Source: Zhengitettix transpicula (taxonomy: Eukaryota; Arthropoda; Insecta; Orthoptera; Tetrigidae). From it: a stretch of 64,000 bases of DNA. This document shows positions 45,219 to 57,959 of the stretch, one piece after another. The notes beneath the pieces were generated by a model. The model worked only from the letters and a program-made list of their open reading frames with translations. It searched no databases and was not told where the DNA came from. Numbering within the stretch: position 1 is the stretch's first letter; each line of letters opens with the position of its first letter. Both the position numbers and the translations under genes were made by a program. The stretch spans positions 114,596,100 to 114,660,099 of the forward strand of contig CM073590.1 of NCBI GenBank assembly GCA_037074705.1, given 5' to 3'.

Positions 45219-48194
45219 CTCGTAGATTAAAAAATATATAATTATTATAAACCATGGTATAAAATGAAATAAGGAGACTTATTAAAAAATAAATATGCGC
45301 TTATGTATTTAAACGTAAAAATGGTATATTCTTAAAAAAAATATTTTAATTGATATTTGGAATAAGTAATGCAAATAAAGAACAGAAATAATACTAACAA
45401 AATTACTATTGTAGTACACTACGTCATGGCCCACGTGTGCTCGTTGGATAATAGAATTTACAGCAATTGATGGAGAATGTCGTTTAACTTAAGATTTTTT
45501 CAATGTTTTATAATTTCAATTACAGGCATATACTCACGACCATAATAATGCTTTTCTGTAATAGTTTATGGATATAGTTGTTTGGTTGTAAAAAAAATAA
45601 GCAATTTTAAATATGAATATGGCCTCTAGGTGGAAAGCTTCTATAATGAACGTAAAGAATTAAATAAAAAGTGTAATTGAGGAAAAATATTGTTTAAAAA
45701 TATGGGCACTGAACCGAAAAATGTTCCTAAATCCATTAACATTGAATAAGAAAGATAGCCAATACAGACAAAAAAGGGTAATATAAATACCACACCATTA
45801 GAATTGTTTGATTCTTTCTTAAAGTTAAGGAGACATCTTCATAGCCAGATTGGCAAAACGTTTATAACTTCAAGGTATTTCCTGTCAAAAAATCAAAATT
45901 AATCTAGTAATATACGTGACTGCAGTTGGTGGCATTCTATTTTACAACTTCTGAATTATTACGTCCACACTTTCAAAACCTCTCGGCGAAGTCAAAATAA
46001 CAAAGTAATTTTAGACATAGAATCGTTATAAACTTGTCCCCCAAAAAATTGGCCCCAAAAACGGCAAGCCGGGAAATAAAATCGTTTCATGGGGTGAGTT
46101 TGTGTGAATAAATACATCACATGCAGAATTTCTGGTAATAATATAATCTGTTTATTTTATAACGTATGCTGATTATAATCTTGTGATTGTCCCCATAAAT
46201 TTATTAGTGAATCAATAAACGTTACTGTAATTTTATATAAGTTACCAAGTTTTGATATTAAGTAAGAATCCGGTCGATACTTACCTTCCAATTTTCATAT
46301 TTTCCTGAATGTTTCGTGGAAATTAAGAAAAGTTTTCCTATATTTCAATTCTTTGAATAGTAAAGTCTGTTACCAATTGTTTGTCAAATGCATTTTATTA
46401 CAATTAAAATCAGACCTAAAAATAAAATGAAGTTAGTTTTAGTTACAAAATCAGGCAGAAAAAATTAAATCGTTCGTAAGCCAAGTATTACAAGATTTAG
46501 ATAAGTCTTAATACAGATTTAGAAGTTAGAGGAATTGGGAAGAGAGTTCAGGAAAGTTGGACATGCATTAATTTAAGACTTTATCCGCAATAAAGCAAGC
46601 GCACTGTATTTTTATATTTTTCTAAAAATTTGGTTTATTTTTTTATACTTGAAATATTTATAATTAACACGTCTTATATTTCATCCAGAATGTTGATAAA
46701 AATATATATTCCTCTTAAGGGTTACCATTTTTGAGTGAGCTACTGAATTTCCTTTATATTTAAGTAAATTACAGTTTTATAGTTTTCAATTTCTTAATTA
46801 AAAATAACTGCTGTGTGACTATTGACGTTTTCGTGTCTGTAAAAGAAACGAAATTTTAAATTAAAGTCAAAGGTGATAGATTTTATAAACAAGTCAATGG
46901 TTGAGAGATTCTTTTTCAGGAGATCATAATTACAAACCATAAAATGAGTAATGGAATTTTTTCATCCTTTAACTAGAAATAAATTGCTGGCGCATGTGTG
47001 TATTAATCTTGAAACCATTCCTGCAATATCAAAATATGCGAACGTGTAGAATTCACTTATTACCGTAAACGTCTCTTTTCTATATTACTACAATTTAGCT
47101 TGAATTTTTGTCATACAGTTCTATTGTGCCTTTTCTTCGTTGTGGTTATGATCGATCCACGTTTACTGCGTACGTCACTTCGTCTCCTGCGCTCCCGCGC
47201 CGGCAACACAAAATTGACGTACGAACAGCTTTCATCCGAACGACTGTGTACATATATCCGACACAAAATGAATTATCCTCACTACATAAACATAAATAAT
47301 AGACCGACCTCCTTAGTTTTTTTTAAAAAAGAAACTACCAACATTCATGACAGTGACAGCTAATCCGTCAACAGGTGCCGATAGAGGCGTACACTCTAGT
47401 ACTTATAAATACAAACTAATCTAAATTTATGAAAAAGTTAATAAATAAATATTCATACAACATGTTTGTAGGAATACACTCCAGATAGTTACCGAATTAT
47501 GGAAGGATGATGTAAAATTTGACACGGTTTCGTAAAAAAAATTATAATATTTTTTTGTTCTTATAGTTGCATGTAGGCTGGTTAACTGATAAACGAAATG
47601 ACAGATTATACTAACAACTAATTTCTAGTTTTGTGTTCGTTATATTCGGCTTTGGTTTATTTGTTAAAATTTAATTAAAAACGATATAAATTAGTATTAT
47701 AAAATTTTATCAATTACACGTAGATTATCGATAACCAGGTTCTCTACGTTTTGCGTCATAGACTTTGTACCGGTTAAAACGACCCACTTTTATCATTTTT
47801 CGACCAAAATTATTAATTTTCGTTGTTGTCTTATAGTTAAAACTATCGTCTGAATTTTGGGAGTGTTATGAGTGCACTCGTTGTAAATAAAAAGAGTCAA
47901 TAACTCCGCTGTTTTAATTTTACGACGGTATTTTTACATAGTTATCTGTACGTACGGTAAATAACTTAGAATTCTTAAAATAATTTTTTCGTGCTGTTTT
48001 GTAATTCCGGAATTTAGCGGAAAGGATTGTGGTTTTCTGTTAAATATATGCAGCATATTTAACCGTAAAATATCCGGCATTTTCGAAAACCCGGAAAGCA
48101 TCAGGTTTCGGGGTTGCCGGATTTTCGATACACTAGAAATAATATACATCAAATATGCTGTCTCGTATCCAGAAACTCATAACCTACATCGCAT
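45219..48194. other. Mostly unassigned AT-rich DNA with one PLE-tail fragment
   Basis: 45744-45799 ('gaataagaaagatagcc' to 'taatataaataccac') is a third inverted copy of the PLE tail end. A GC-richer patch at 47110-47270 holds overlapping frames with no recognised motif. The rest shows nothing identifiable. Confidence 0.5.
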
Positions 48195-49788
48195 TTGTCA
48201 TTACATGTTGCTGGATTAAACACAAGTTTTCTAAAAGAAATTGAAATGTCTTGTAATAAATTGTTTAGAATTAAGCGTAACGCTCATCCTGTTAGCTATG
48301 AGCAACATCAACACGGTAATCAGCCGGCCAATAGAACCAATGATATATGCGAACGACATTGTCCTACTCTTAAGGGGCTACAATCCAAAGGAATCTGCAA
48401 AACAGATGCACTACGGACTGGGTTCAGAAAATAGGATTTTCCTTCACACCGGACACAGTCAGAACTATACTGTTACCAAATAGATACAAACAAAAAATTT
48501 ATCCACTAAGAGTCAATGATCAAACCATAACAAGTACAAAAAGTCACAAGATTCTAGGAATAATATGGGATAGTGAACTAAGATTCCATAATCATAATAA
48601 TAATAATAGAAACTAAGAAATTACCAGAACATTGGGGAGTATTAGAAGCAATACCGTTCCATAAAATTCTGGAAAAACACCTGAGGGCAGCAAGGATCAC
48701 ACTGCCATAAATTGAACAAAACACATTCGCAAGAACCCCACCGTGGAAAATCTTAGATATTCCAGTAGACCTTAACCCTCCTAAGCCAAGTAAAAGATAA
48801 CTTCGTCAAGGAACACGATGAATTAATCAAGGAACACGATTATCGCAGATCAGTGTATGCAGGTGGATCCGCGTCCGCAGCAGGAGTAGCGAGCGCAATC
48901 TACAGCAGCTCTGACCAGCGCACTCGAACACTAAATAACCAGTCATCGGCCCTGGAGACTGAAGTGCAAGCTATCTACATGTGCACTAAACTCTGCATAA
49001 ACATCCCGGATAACAAAAACCTGATTCTAACGGACTCATCCGAAGCAATCAAAGATATCATAAACCCCTCAAAAAGAACAAAACATTGAACCTCATTAGG
49101 GACAATATCACGAAGATAAGGAATAGGAATCAAAACATCTGTCCAGCATGGATCCTTGCGATACAGGAATTCCTGGAAACCCCAGGGCCGACAAGTTGGA
49201 AAAGTAGCATCAAGAACCATACACAACGGAGAAAACGACTTCCAGTGCAACAGCAAAGAATCGTGGAAGTTCTGTAAAGGAAAACTCGAAAACAGGTAGA
49301 ACGAAGAAAGGAGAAGGAAGAACAACGGAATAATTCACAGTGCACTAGAACACTACAAAGATATAACAATTCCCAAAACCATAAACTAAAAAAGAGGTGA
49401 TTCTATCTATAGTAAGAACCCTCCACTCAGTTTGTACTCATGCGTTCCTATTTCCCAGATCTAGCCAACCAACCTGTGAAGAATGCAATCAACCACTAAC
49501 TATTCCCCATATGCTATTCCTTTTGCAGCAGATACAACGACATCAGAAGAAATACAATCGCAAAACACCACATCTCAGACCTCTGTACTTCAACGACAGC
49601 TGCCTTGGACATCATAAAATTTATCGAGGAAGCAAACATAAGTGAATAAATTTAGAAACTCGATTTCAATAAATGTTAAGAATGTATGTAAACAGAAACG
49701 CTATGTAATCTATTGTAAATAACATATGGGTCGCCAATGACCACGATGTCAACGCGACCGTTATAAACTGTAATATTTAAAAAAATTA
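48195..49788 (+). pseudogene. LINE relic with RT, RNase H and C-terminal zinc motif (I/Jockey type)
   Basis: In order on the plus strand: the RT catalytic box 'IYANDIVLL' (~48337; the usual YADD is changed to YAND), 'SHKILGIIWD' (~48545), an RNase H domain (48853-49089) with 'SSALETEVQAIYM' and 'LILTDSSEAIKDI' but its first Asp replaced ('YAGGSAS' for the usual 'YTDGSAS'), and a CX2C...H motif (CEECNQPLTIPH, ~49468). A 3' end 'gtaaataacat...taatatttaaaaaaa' (to 49788) closes it and resembles the end of the LINE at 52783. Frameshifts separate every domain. RNase H after RT is typical of I-group LINEs. Confidence 0.75.
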
Positions 49789-50889
49789 GCATCACTATTA
49801 CTACTACTATTAATCTATTGAAGGTTCTTCTGTTTCTACAAAATGAATACGGTCCCAAATAATAATTCTTAATTTACCTCGGGAAGATTTTCTACGAATG
49901 CTGATTGTTTACCTTATGTTCATATATTTTTGAATGAAATTAGAAAACAGTGAATATTGATATAAAAGACAATTATTATTCAACGTAGCTTTGAATGTAT
50001 TGAAAGGAATTAACTTTCCCCCTTTTTTACTCGATGAAAAATAATTTAAAGTGATTTCCGTTTATAGTTTTGATGTCGGAAAGGCCAATATACCAATATT
50101 ATATGTGAAAATAAACTGAAAAATTGGCCCTGGAAAGTCGCCGTCATTTTTGGCTCAAGTACGCAGCAGTGGCAAAAGTTGCACTAATTGCAATACGCTC
50201 CTCAATAATATTTTACTGAGTGTTCTTAAACTGTATGAGAAGTGAACTTAACATCTATTCTAAGGGTGAAACTTAAGTACCCAGAAAACCACTTAGGAGT
50301 TATAGAGCCTTTTAGGTAGTTCGAACAGATGTAATAAAAAGTCCCGAGAGGTAAGAAATAGCCTGTGACTCTAAAATGCTTTTTATGTCCTTCACTTGTA
50401 ACTAACATATAAACGCATAAGAGAAAACACAGTTTATCGATTAATACATACTCTTTATATGATACTGGTAAGAATTAAATTCAAGAATTTTTAAATTGTT
50501 TAAACAATTAAATCTGCTGAAATTTATTATCAAATGATCTTCGAAGCAGCATCTGTTTAATATTATTATTATTGTAATGTAAAACATTGCAGTTAAAAAT
50601 AATTCTAAAATTAATCATGATATTCTGTTTAAAGCTAACTACTAAAATACATATACCACTAATAGGAACATTTTCTCCTAGCATTATTGTAATTCTTCGT
50701 TTAAATCGCTGTTGCTCTTAGCAGTCTTAATTTTTTTTATATTTCTTTGTTTAGCAATCAGAATCATTTATGAACTAAATTTCTGGCGGTTGCCTGATTG
50801 TACTTGTAGCAAGAACATTATCCGGCAGATATCCAATGATATCGCTGGTAGAATTTAAGAAAGAATTTTAGAAAGAAAACAAATACAAT
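49789..50889. other. Unassigned AT-rich DNA between LINEs
   Basis: No recognised gene or repeat family. Confidence 0.5.
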
Positions 50890-51780
50890 TACTTATACTA
50901 ATTCTCTTGGCCACATATTTTTCAGTCTTTTTCTCGTCACTGCTTCTATAAGTTGATCGAGTAGCGGGTATTTCCAGTACTGCGAGGTGCTTGATAGCTT
51001 TCTTTCGGATGTCTTCCTGCTCCGTAGGAACTTGAAGATCGATATGCAGCGAGAGGTTCCATGAATGACTGCTGTGTTTGATTTGGATGCATATCCCAAT
51101 AACTCAAGCCCGTAGATTCATATTGGTTTGATGACGGTTGTGTAGATTAGGGTTTTATTTTCTATCGATAGCTGACTTTTCTTCCTATCAGCGACTGTAT
51201 TTCTCTAGCATTGATCTCAACTTGTTCCTTATTTTATCTTATATGATATTTCCAAGATCGTTTGGTATCTAAATGTGGTCCTAAATATTTTACTGTTTTT
51301 GATTGAGGAATCTGCAAATTGTTTAATGTGACTGAAGGGCAGGAGGGTGAATGTAAACTGTGCAGATTTGTTCGCATTCACTTTTACTTTCCATTTTTTT
51401 AACCATTCGTATAGTTTGGTTAGGTGACTTTGTGTAATATTTGAAGCTATTAGGGGGTCCTCGTGACAGGAGAGAATAGCAGTATCGACGGTGAATGTCT
51501 CTATTGTTATCTTATGAGCCAGTAGTATGTCTGACGAGTAGGAGGTCTTTGGGACATTCCAGATTTTATCGGAAGGAAGTCAGATTTTTCTTCATTTACT
51601 TTAGTTTGGAATCTTCTTTCGTTCAAGTATGAATTGAAGAGGTTGAAGTATGCAGGTGAAAAAGTACACATGATTTTGTAAATTAATCCTGGATGCCAGA
51701 CTTAATCAAAAGCTTGGCTGAGGTTGACGAAAACTCCACTACCTTATGGTTTATTTTCAAATGGATTATTTATGGTTTGG
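50890..51780 (-). pseudogene. Jockey-like LINE relic, RT to C-terminus, minus strand
   Basis: Reading from 51780 down: 'YLNERRFQTKVNEEKSDFLP' followed by a shortened 'SGMSQ' (the GVPQGSVLGP region is cut), then thumb, 'RNKLRSMLEKYSR' (~51210), and 'GYASKSNTAVIHG' to 'RLKNMWP' (51099-50900). This is the same C-terminal block as in the plus-strand LINE at 52379-52640, so the two are different copies lying head to head. Numerous stops. Confidence 0.72.
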
Positions 51781-51814
51781 GTAATTCAATGAAATGTTCC
51801 TCTGTTGACTGCTC

Positions 51815-52783
51815 TTGACGGAACACGAACTGATATGCTGGTATCCAAGTCTGTACACAAGTCTTCGTTTCATCTGGAGAGCCCAGGGCAGTGTCTTAGG
51901 CCCCCTGTTGTATTTTTTGTTCAATTCTGATCTCCCAACGGTCGAAAATATTGTCCTAGGAACGTTTGCAGATGATACTGCTGTGATCCTAACCTCACAT
52001 TCGGATATAAACCAGGCTTCATCACTCATTAAAAAATATATGAACTTCCTTCAAGTATGGCTTCAGAAATGGAGAATAAAAATAAATGAAAAAAATCGTC
52101 TCATATGACGTTTACATTATATAAAAAACACTGCCCCCCGAATTATTATAAACAACACAGAGATACCTAAATCATCCTGTGTTAAATATTTGGGTTTAAA
52201 TCTCGACAGAAAACTCAATTGGAAAATCCACATAACCAAGAAAAGAAAACAAATGGATATTAAACAAAAAGAAATGTACTGGTTACTAGGACGCAAGTCA
52301 CACCTCTCCTTAGAAAATAAACTACTACTATATAAAATCATAATTATACGAATATGGACCTACGGGATAGAATTATGGGGTTGTGCCAGTAAGTCAAATA
52401 CTGCAATAATACAAAGATGCCAGTCTAAAATATTAAGAACCATCGTTAACGCCCCCTGGTACATAATAAATGAACAAATACACAATGACTTAAAAATACC
52501 AACTGTTATGGAAACTGCCCGTCAAAAGAGTGTTAGTCACCACGTAAAGCTCAAATCACATTCAAACCCATTATTACAACCACTACTAGAAAATGATAAA
52601 ACTAGAAGACTGAAAAGAAAATGGCCAGCACATCTCTAGACAAGATTTACAAGTTCTCTTCGCTGGAGGGGATCTCATCATGCCATAATGTATTATATGT
52701 AAATAACATGTCAAAGCTACCACATTAGCTTATAGATTAAAATGTAATCTGATTTCTGATAAATATAATATTTAAAAAAAAAT
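51815..52783 (+). pseudogene. Jockey-like LINE relic, RT palm to 3' end, plus strand
   Basis: Contains 'SVLGPLLYFLFNSDLPTVEN' (~51891), the catalytic box 'TFADDTAVIL' with both aspartates kept (~51963), thumb 'WLQKWRIKINEKN', and after a frameshift a 149-codon open stretch (52190-52639) with 'LGLNLDRKLNWKIHI', 'YWLLGRKSHLS', 'IWTYGIELWGCASKSN' and the closing 'RRLKRKWPAHL'. An A-rich end follows at 52770-52783. It is one of the better-preserved LINEs in the window but has lost everything 5' of the palm. Confidence 0.82.
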
Positions 52784-52819
52784 CTGGAGAGCACCGACTT
52801 TCCAGTATTTATGAGATGT

Positions 52820-53165
52820 TTGACAATAGACTGTTAGGTAAACAGTTATCGGTTTTCATACGGGTGTCGGATATTCAAACGCGACATTTCGACGACTTAA
52901 ATCTTTGTCGCCATCTTCTAGGCGAAGTGACTTCGCGTTTAAATATGCTACACCCGTGTGAAAACCGAGAACTGTTTATAGAACAATTACAGCGGGAATG
53001 ACTTCAATCTTTGAACAGGCTGTTAGGTCTGTTGAAGGCGGCTTCTGTAAGATCTTTTCCTGATTTACTGACCATTATAATTTGAGCCTTATTGGGCCAG
53101 TATTTAGGTCGTATAATTGTATTTTAAATGTATATTATCATGACTATTCCATTTTTCGGTAATTA
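52820..53165 (+). repeat. Palindromic PLE-type terminus, hairpin copy 2
   Basis: Same family as 20585-20956 in opposite orientation. The inverted arms (about 52845-52905 and 52930-52980) carry 'cggttttca..cgggtgt' against 'acacccgtgtgaaaaccg'. The inner part is shortened relative to copy 1. Downstream the match continues through 'ggctgttaggtctgttgaag' to 'cattataatttgagcc'. Confidence 0.72.
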
Positions 53166-53215
53166 CTTCATCATGCTTTCCTTGACACGATCAGTTCCGG
53201 GTGACTTTTTTGGGT

Positions 53216-53491
53216 TTAGGAGTTTAATTTCTTTCCGTGATTTCTTTTAATGTCGATTCTTTCATACGTTTCTGTAGTGTCGGTGAGATGAAGAGACTTT
53301 GTTCTATTTATTGCTCTGTTACATTGTCTATTGGTTAGAAAACGAAACTTATGTGTTCTGCAAATTTTTGCCCACGGTTCTTCGTTATTTTTCCTTATTG
53401 GTGGAGCAGGAATTTTACGACAAACATGATAAAGGGCTGTAAGCAACTTTAGGCTGAACCATTTGGGACTCAGCTTGTTGAATGAATACAT
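53216..53491 (-). pseudogene. Possible LINE fragment (EN-RT linker-like)
   Basis: A 91-codon minus-strand open frame, basic, with 'PPIRKNNEEPWAK' and 'LTNRQCNRAINRT', which resembles the Arg-rich linker between endonuclease and RT of Jockey-type ORF2. The resemblance is weak, but LINE fragments lie directly to the left. It could be chance. Confidence 0.3.
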
Positions 53492-53519
53492 TTCAAATAT
53501 TTTCTTCGATTTCAGAATT

Positions 53520-54507
53520 TTTCGTTTGAAAATGATTTAGTTTTATAAAATTTTGTCTTAACGATGAGTACGTCAGTCTTGATTTAAAACCACGTTTACT
53601 TTCGGAGTGGACATATATACGATATTTAAAACATGGATTTCTTTTTCCTCATAATCTGAGACTAATATTGCTAAATTAAACGTCTGAAACAAATTCGTGG
53701 AATAATATTTCCCATAACTCTATGGCGAGTATTGTCGTTGACAATTTAGATCCTCATCTTCAATCATGTGCATAATCTGAAGTACAAAAATAAAATAATA
53801 GTTTCACCAATAGAGTTACAAAGTGGTTAAATATAATTTTATAACATTGAAATTAATCACACGTATCGAATATCAGTACAGTTAATATTCACTCTGAAGT
53901 TCATGGAAGCTTGCGGTCATAATCACGTAACATAACGTTCATTAATATTCGACACCACAATTATTATTTTATTAAAACACATTAATACTATTTTCACTTA
54001 AAAAGAATATATTACTACGATGTTTTTTATAAATTCGTATCTACCAAATTATCGTTATTTACACAATCAAATCATTATTTTGATATCATTGCAGCGAAAA
54101 AGAACGTCATCAGACAGATTATTTGGTTTCTTAATATGATGAACGTTTTTATGCCAAACTGAGTGATAAAAATGGTTTTATTGTAAATATGACCAAAATT
54201 TGGTAAACATGTTTTTATAAAATATAAACGTGGTGTTAAGTTATTACGACCAGAATGGTTTTCTATGAACTTTTAAATGATTATAAATTTTACTTTGACT
54301 AGATAAGTTGTTTTTTTTAATTTCAGCGTTATATAAAATAATAATTTTCGCGCTACACATTTCGTCTATTAGATAATTCGACTTCGATGAACCTTTCGCT
54401 CTTTATCATATAGTACAGTGAGAAAGAAAACTATATCAGTCCGCCCTCCGGAGACAAATTGGCAAACGTTCCCAAACGTTGGTTATATTGTTTATATTTT
54501 TCGAATA
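53520..54507. other. Unassigned AT-rich DNA
   Basis: No recognisable feature. Confidence 0.5.
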
Positions 54508-54801
54508 TTCCATTATCTGGGTAAGGGAGTAGAAAGGTGAGAAAGAAAAAAACAGAAAAGTGAAAAGGCAAAGAAAAGAAAAACGCAAAATACGTGTCTG
54601 AATGCTACTGCCTCCCTGAAGACGAACAGAGTTTTCCTTACTGTTCGAAATGTTAGATGTTTCATCCGTTCTTTCACGTCGACAGTTTAACCTACCTTCT
54701 TTATTATACATTTCCAGCTCCTTTCTGTTTTTCTTTCGTTCGCCTTTTCACTTTTCTGTCTTTTATTTCTCACATTTGTACTCCTTTATCCAGACAATGG
54801 A
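54508..54801. repeat. Long inverted repeat with PLE-tail-like centre
   Basis: Arms of about 80 bp at 54508-54586 and 54723-54801 ('attccattatctggg' against 'ccagacaatggaat', with matching purine/pyrimidine-rich stretches). The centre includes 'cctgaagacgaacag' and 'ctgttcgaaatgtt', a 7-bp stem within the '(c)ctgaaga...gaaa' layout seen in the other PLE-like tails. The open frames on both strands are by-products of the purine-rich arms. Confidence 0.75.
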
Positions 54802-54976
54802 ATACCCGCAAAATCTAAATAACAATGTTACATCTCCATTGTCATCAAATTTCAAATGTAGACTAACCTTGGTTTTGTTCGCTTTCCGCGATATTACTAT
54901 TGGGCCGATTTGGATCAAACCGCCTTTTTTTGTTATAAATACCCCGTATGAAGGTTTTTAAAGATATCAAAATTCC

Positions 54977-55540
54977 TTTTTTTAGTAACAGGCTACGTGA
55001 GGGTAATCCACATAGTGGAAACTCTCCTGTAATAGCACATGTAGGGATTTGGAAGGGAGACGTGGAAGGGTAGAGGAAGGTAACCAAGGGTTCACTACGG
55101 CCCCGGGGCTATAATTTAAGGATCCTATCCCGGCGGAAAGGTAGCCAAGGGTTAGCTAGGGCCCACGGGCTATAGTTTAAGGATTATACCGGGCATTCGC
55201 CTAAAGAAATGCAGGACAAACCCTAGAAAACCTGAATCAGGTAGGTTGGGCATTTGGTACTTGTCCCACGCCCTTCCGATGGCAGGAGAAGGGTTTGCTG
55301 TGTGGACGCAGCATTCTCTTCTCCGTACATCGACCTGTTTACGAGGCAGCTGGCCGACTATTCCAATTTGAATAGCGGGCAACTCTTACCGTATGCCCAT
55401 GGTCTACGACCCCGGAACATACACATTCTCAAAGAACGCCGTGGTGCCTTGGCTCGTGGGACCCTTAGTTCAAAAACGGAGAGAGGTATCCCTCTCCATC
55501 TCTCCGGAAAGGTTCTGCCTGCGAGAGAACAACTCTCACA
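54977..55540 (-). repeat. SINE-like repeat, copy 10, type I with internal partial duplication
   Basis: The T-run ends at 54983 and is followed by the normal 3' region to about 55134. The sequence then jumps back ('cggaaaggtagccaaggg') and repeats the 'ccaagggtt...ggat' block before running on to the head near 55540. It is either two copies fused by recombination or a template jump during reverse transcription. Confidence 0.85.
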
Positions 55541-56819
55541 GGCTTGATGTTTCCAAACTGTATGAAGCTATATTAAGACAGCAAACAAGCTGATATCTGC
55601 TTGGGAGTGAAATTTTGTTCGTTCAACTGGTAAACGACTGAACGGGTTTTAACTTTTAATATATCTGAGATAAAGTCTTACGGTTATTACTAAATAAACA
55701 AAATATTTGTTAACAATATTATGCGGCAAAATAATTATTACAGAATTACAGAGAGAAGCAAGAAATAACGAACAGAATTAAATTTCAAAAATACGTCTTA
55801 CAGAATGCATAAGTAACAAGCATTGTGCTAAATGAAAACGTTAGTAGTAAGCCATTTATTATGAATATCCGGCAGACTATATTTTTTTTGGGAGGGGGCG
55901 GTCGAACGTTTGCCCTAACGATATGACCCATGCACAAAGTTCTCATACGCATACGAAAACAAGTAGTGATTAGCTGATCTTAAATCGATTAATAACAAAT
56001 AACTAAAGAAGAGAGTCGTGCATTGTTGACTATTCACATATCACTAATTTTACGCAAAACGTTTCAGTAATTGTATTAACTCAGGGTCATCAAACCTGCC
56101 TCATATCATATGTGATGAACTGAAATATACGCGTAAAAATGTGAAAACTCTGAAAATGTCGTCTACAGTATGCTATGTTAGTGATACGCAGAAGTTGGTG
56201 CACGGAAGGCGTCACTTAACAGAAAGTTTCCGTACTTAACGTACACACAGACGAAATTCAGGGTTGATAAGCCAGCTCATGGCGCCGTTGGAAAAACAAG
56301 TGGTTGCTGAAATGTTGTACGTTCTGGGGTGCGGAAATACCCGATATCTCGTTGAAAAGTGACATCCACACTGAGAAACCGGCACTCGGAGCCCCTGGGA
56401 CAACGAAATGGCAATATCAAGTGTAGCAATTTGCTGGGAGCAACACAAATACCCGCACGTATAAGAGTCTGCTCAATTTGAATGTGTCACGGAAGCTTAG
56501 ATAAATTTTCGCATAAAAGTAAGTGGCTACACACTTTGCATACTATATATGGCCAATAAACAATTCACGCATAACGTCATATATTTACACACAAAAAAAA
56601 GATTGAATAAAATAAAAGTAGTAAAAAGTGAATATTTAAAAAATTGAGTTGAAGAATTCACATCTGATTAAATTATAAGCAAAAACAACGTTCCGTCACT
56701 ACTTTGGAACTTCATCCTGTAAAACATTAATTAGCACTATAATAATCATGAAAAAATATCTGAAATTTATAATAACGTAAACAAATAACTAAACTACATT
56801 AAGCCAAAAAATTATATTT
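55541..56819. other. Unassigned DNA
   Basis: AT-rich except for 56150-56470, a GC-richer stretch with a 70-codon minus-strand open frame (56236-56448) of no recognised family. No second copy seen in the window. Confidence 0.45.
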
Positions 56820-57100
56820 ATTAACAAAAAATATATACACCGACATTTTGTCACCTTTTAGGACATCTTCAGGTTTAATAATTTTGTTTATAATTCAAGT
56901 AAAAAAAAATTAGAGGTAAGGTTTTGCTGCCTTGCCTCTAAATTGTCACTTAAGAGTTTCATTTTGCTTGCAACAGGCAAGGTAGCAAAACCTTGCCTCT
57001 AAATTATTTGCATTTATATTATTATTAAAACTAAAAGGTCCTCAAAGAAGGAGAAACGTCGGCAATAAATTTAATTTTTGATAATAAACATAATTTTCTT
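56820..57100. repeat. Hairpin-rich repeat, PLE-terminus-like
   Basis: Outer inverted arms carry 'caccgacattttgtcacc' on the left and 'ggagaaacgtcggcaataa' on the right. The inner 27-bp pair 'ttagaggtaaggttttgctg' / 'cagcaaaacc'-type, at about 56911-56937 and 56979-57005, has two mismatches. The right end has the 'gaaacgt' motif common to the other PLE-like tails. Confidence 0.6.
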
Positions 57101-57411
57101 AATTAAGGCCGTGTACTTATTTATGTTAATTATAATTAACAGCCAAATATATATACAATATAAATTAATTTACCGCGTTATTCAAGTTAAATATTTAGTT
57201 TCAACGAACTGTAAAAAGTGCAATTCATAGTTTCCAAAACAATAATTACAGTAATTTTACAATTACTACATCCTCAGACAAGTTGAGTCCAAAATATATT
57301 TACGGATTCGAATTCAGACGATACGTTGCTTATTTGTAATTTCATAAGATGAAATTCTCGAATCCAATTCTTTTCTGAAGTTATTTGATCAGTAATTTTT
57401 TATACTTAGTA

Positions 57412-57424
57412 CCAGATAAATATC
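57412..57424. repeat. Target-site duplication of SINE copy 11, left
   Basis: 'ccagataaatatc' recurs exactly at 57960-57972. Confidence 0.92.
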
Positions 57425-57959
57425 TTCTTTTTTTAGGGTAACAGGTTACACGAGTGTAATCCACATGGTGGCAACTCCCCATTAATAGCATAGGAAGGGA
57501 TCTAAAAGGGGGGATGCGGAAGGGTAGAGGAAGCTAGCCAAGGGTTAACTAGGGCCCCCGGGCTATAGTTTAAGGATCCTACCCGGCATTCACCTAAAAG
57601 TAATGCAGAGAAAACCCTAGAAAATCTGCATCAGGTAGGTCGGGCATTGGGTAGTTGTCCCACGCTCTTCCGATAGCGGGAGAGGAGTTTGCTGTGGGGA
57701 CGCAGCATTCCCTTCTCCGTACCTCGACCAGTTTAGGAGGCAGCTGACCCACTGTTCCAATGGGAACAGCGAACAATTCTTATCGTATGCCCAACGTCTG
57801 TGACCCCGGAACATACACCTCTCAAAACAGGCCGAGGTGCCTCAGCTTGTGGGAACCTTAGTTATAAAACGGATAGGGAAAGGCATCCCCCAAAGGTAGC
57901 CCCTTCGTGTCTCCCCTACAAGGTTCTGCCTGCGAGAGAATAGCCCTCGCAGACTCTCT
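57425..57959 (-). repeat. SINE-like repeat, copy 11, type I, full length with target duplication
   Basis: 535-bp minus-strand copy bounded by perfect 13-bp duplications, so its ends are certain. In sense orientation it starts 'gagagagtctgcgagggc', whose CTGCGAG pairs with the nearby CTCGCAG to form a head hairpin, and it ends in 'tgttaccct' plus A-run. This copy defines the unit. I see no tRNA- or 5S-like promoter I would defend. Confidence 0.93.

Noticed and set aside
48975..49369. Minus-strand frames of 116 and 79 codons
   Set aside because: Shadows of the plus-strand LINE RNase H region.
50890..52783. Twin-primed single LINE insertion
   Set aside because: Both halves contain the same C-terminal region, which twin priming does not produce.
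54436..54961. Opposite-strand frames of 91 and 103 codons
   Set aside because: They arise from the purine/pyrimidine-rich arms of an inverted repeat. Low-complexity products.
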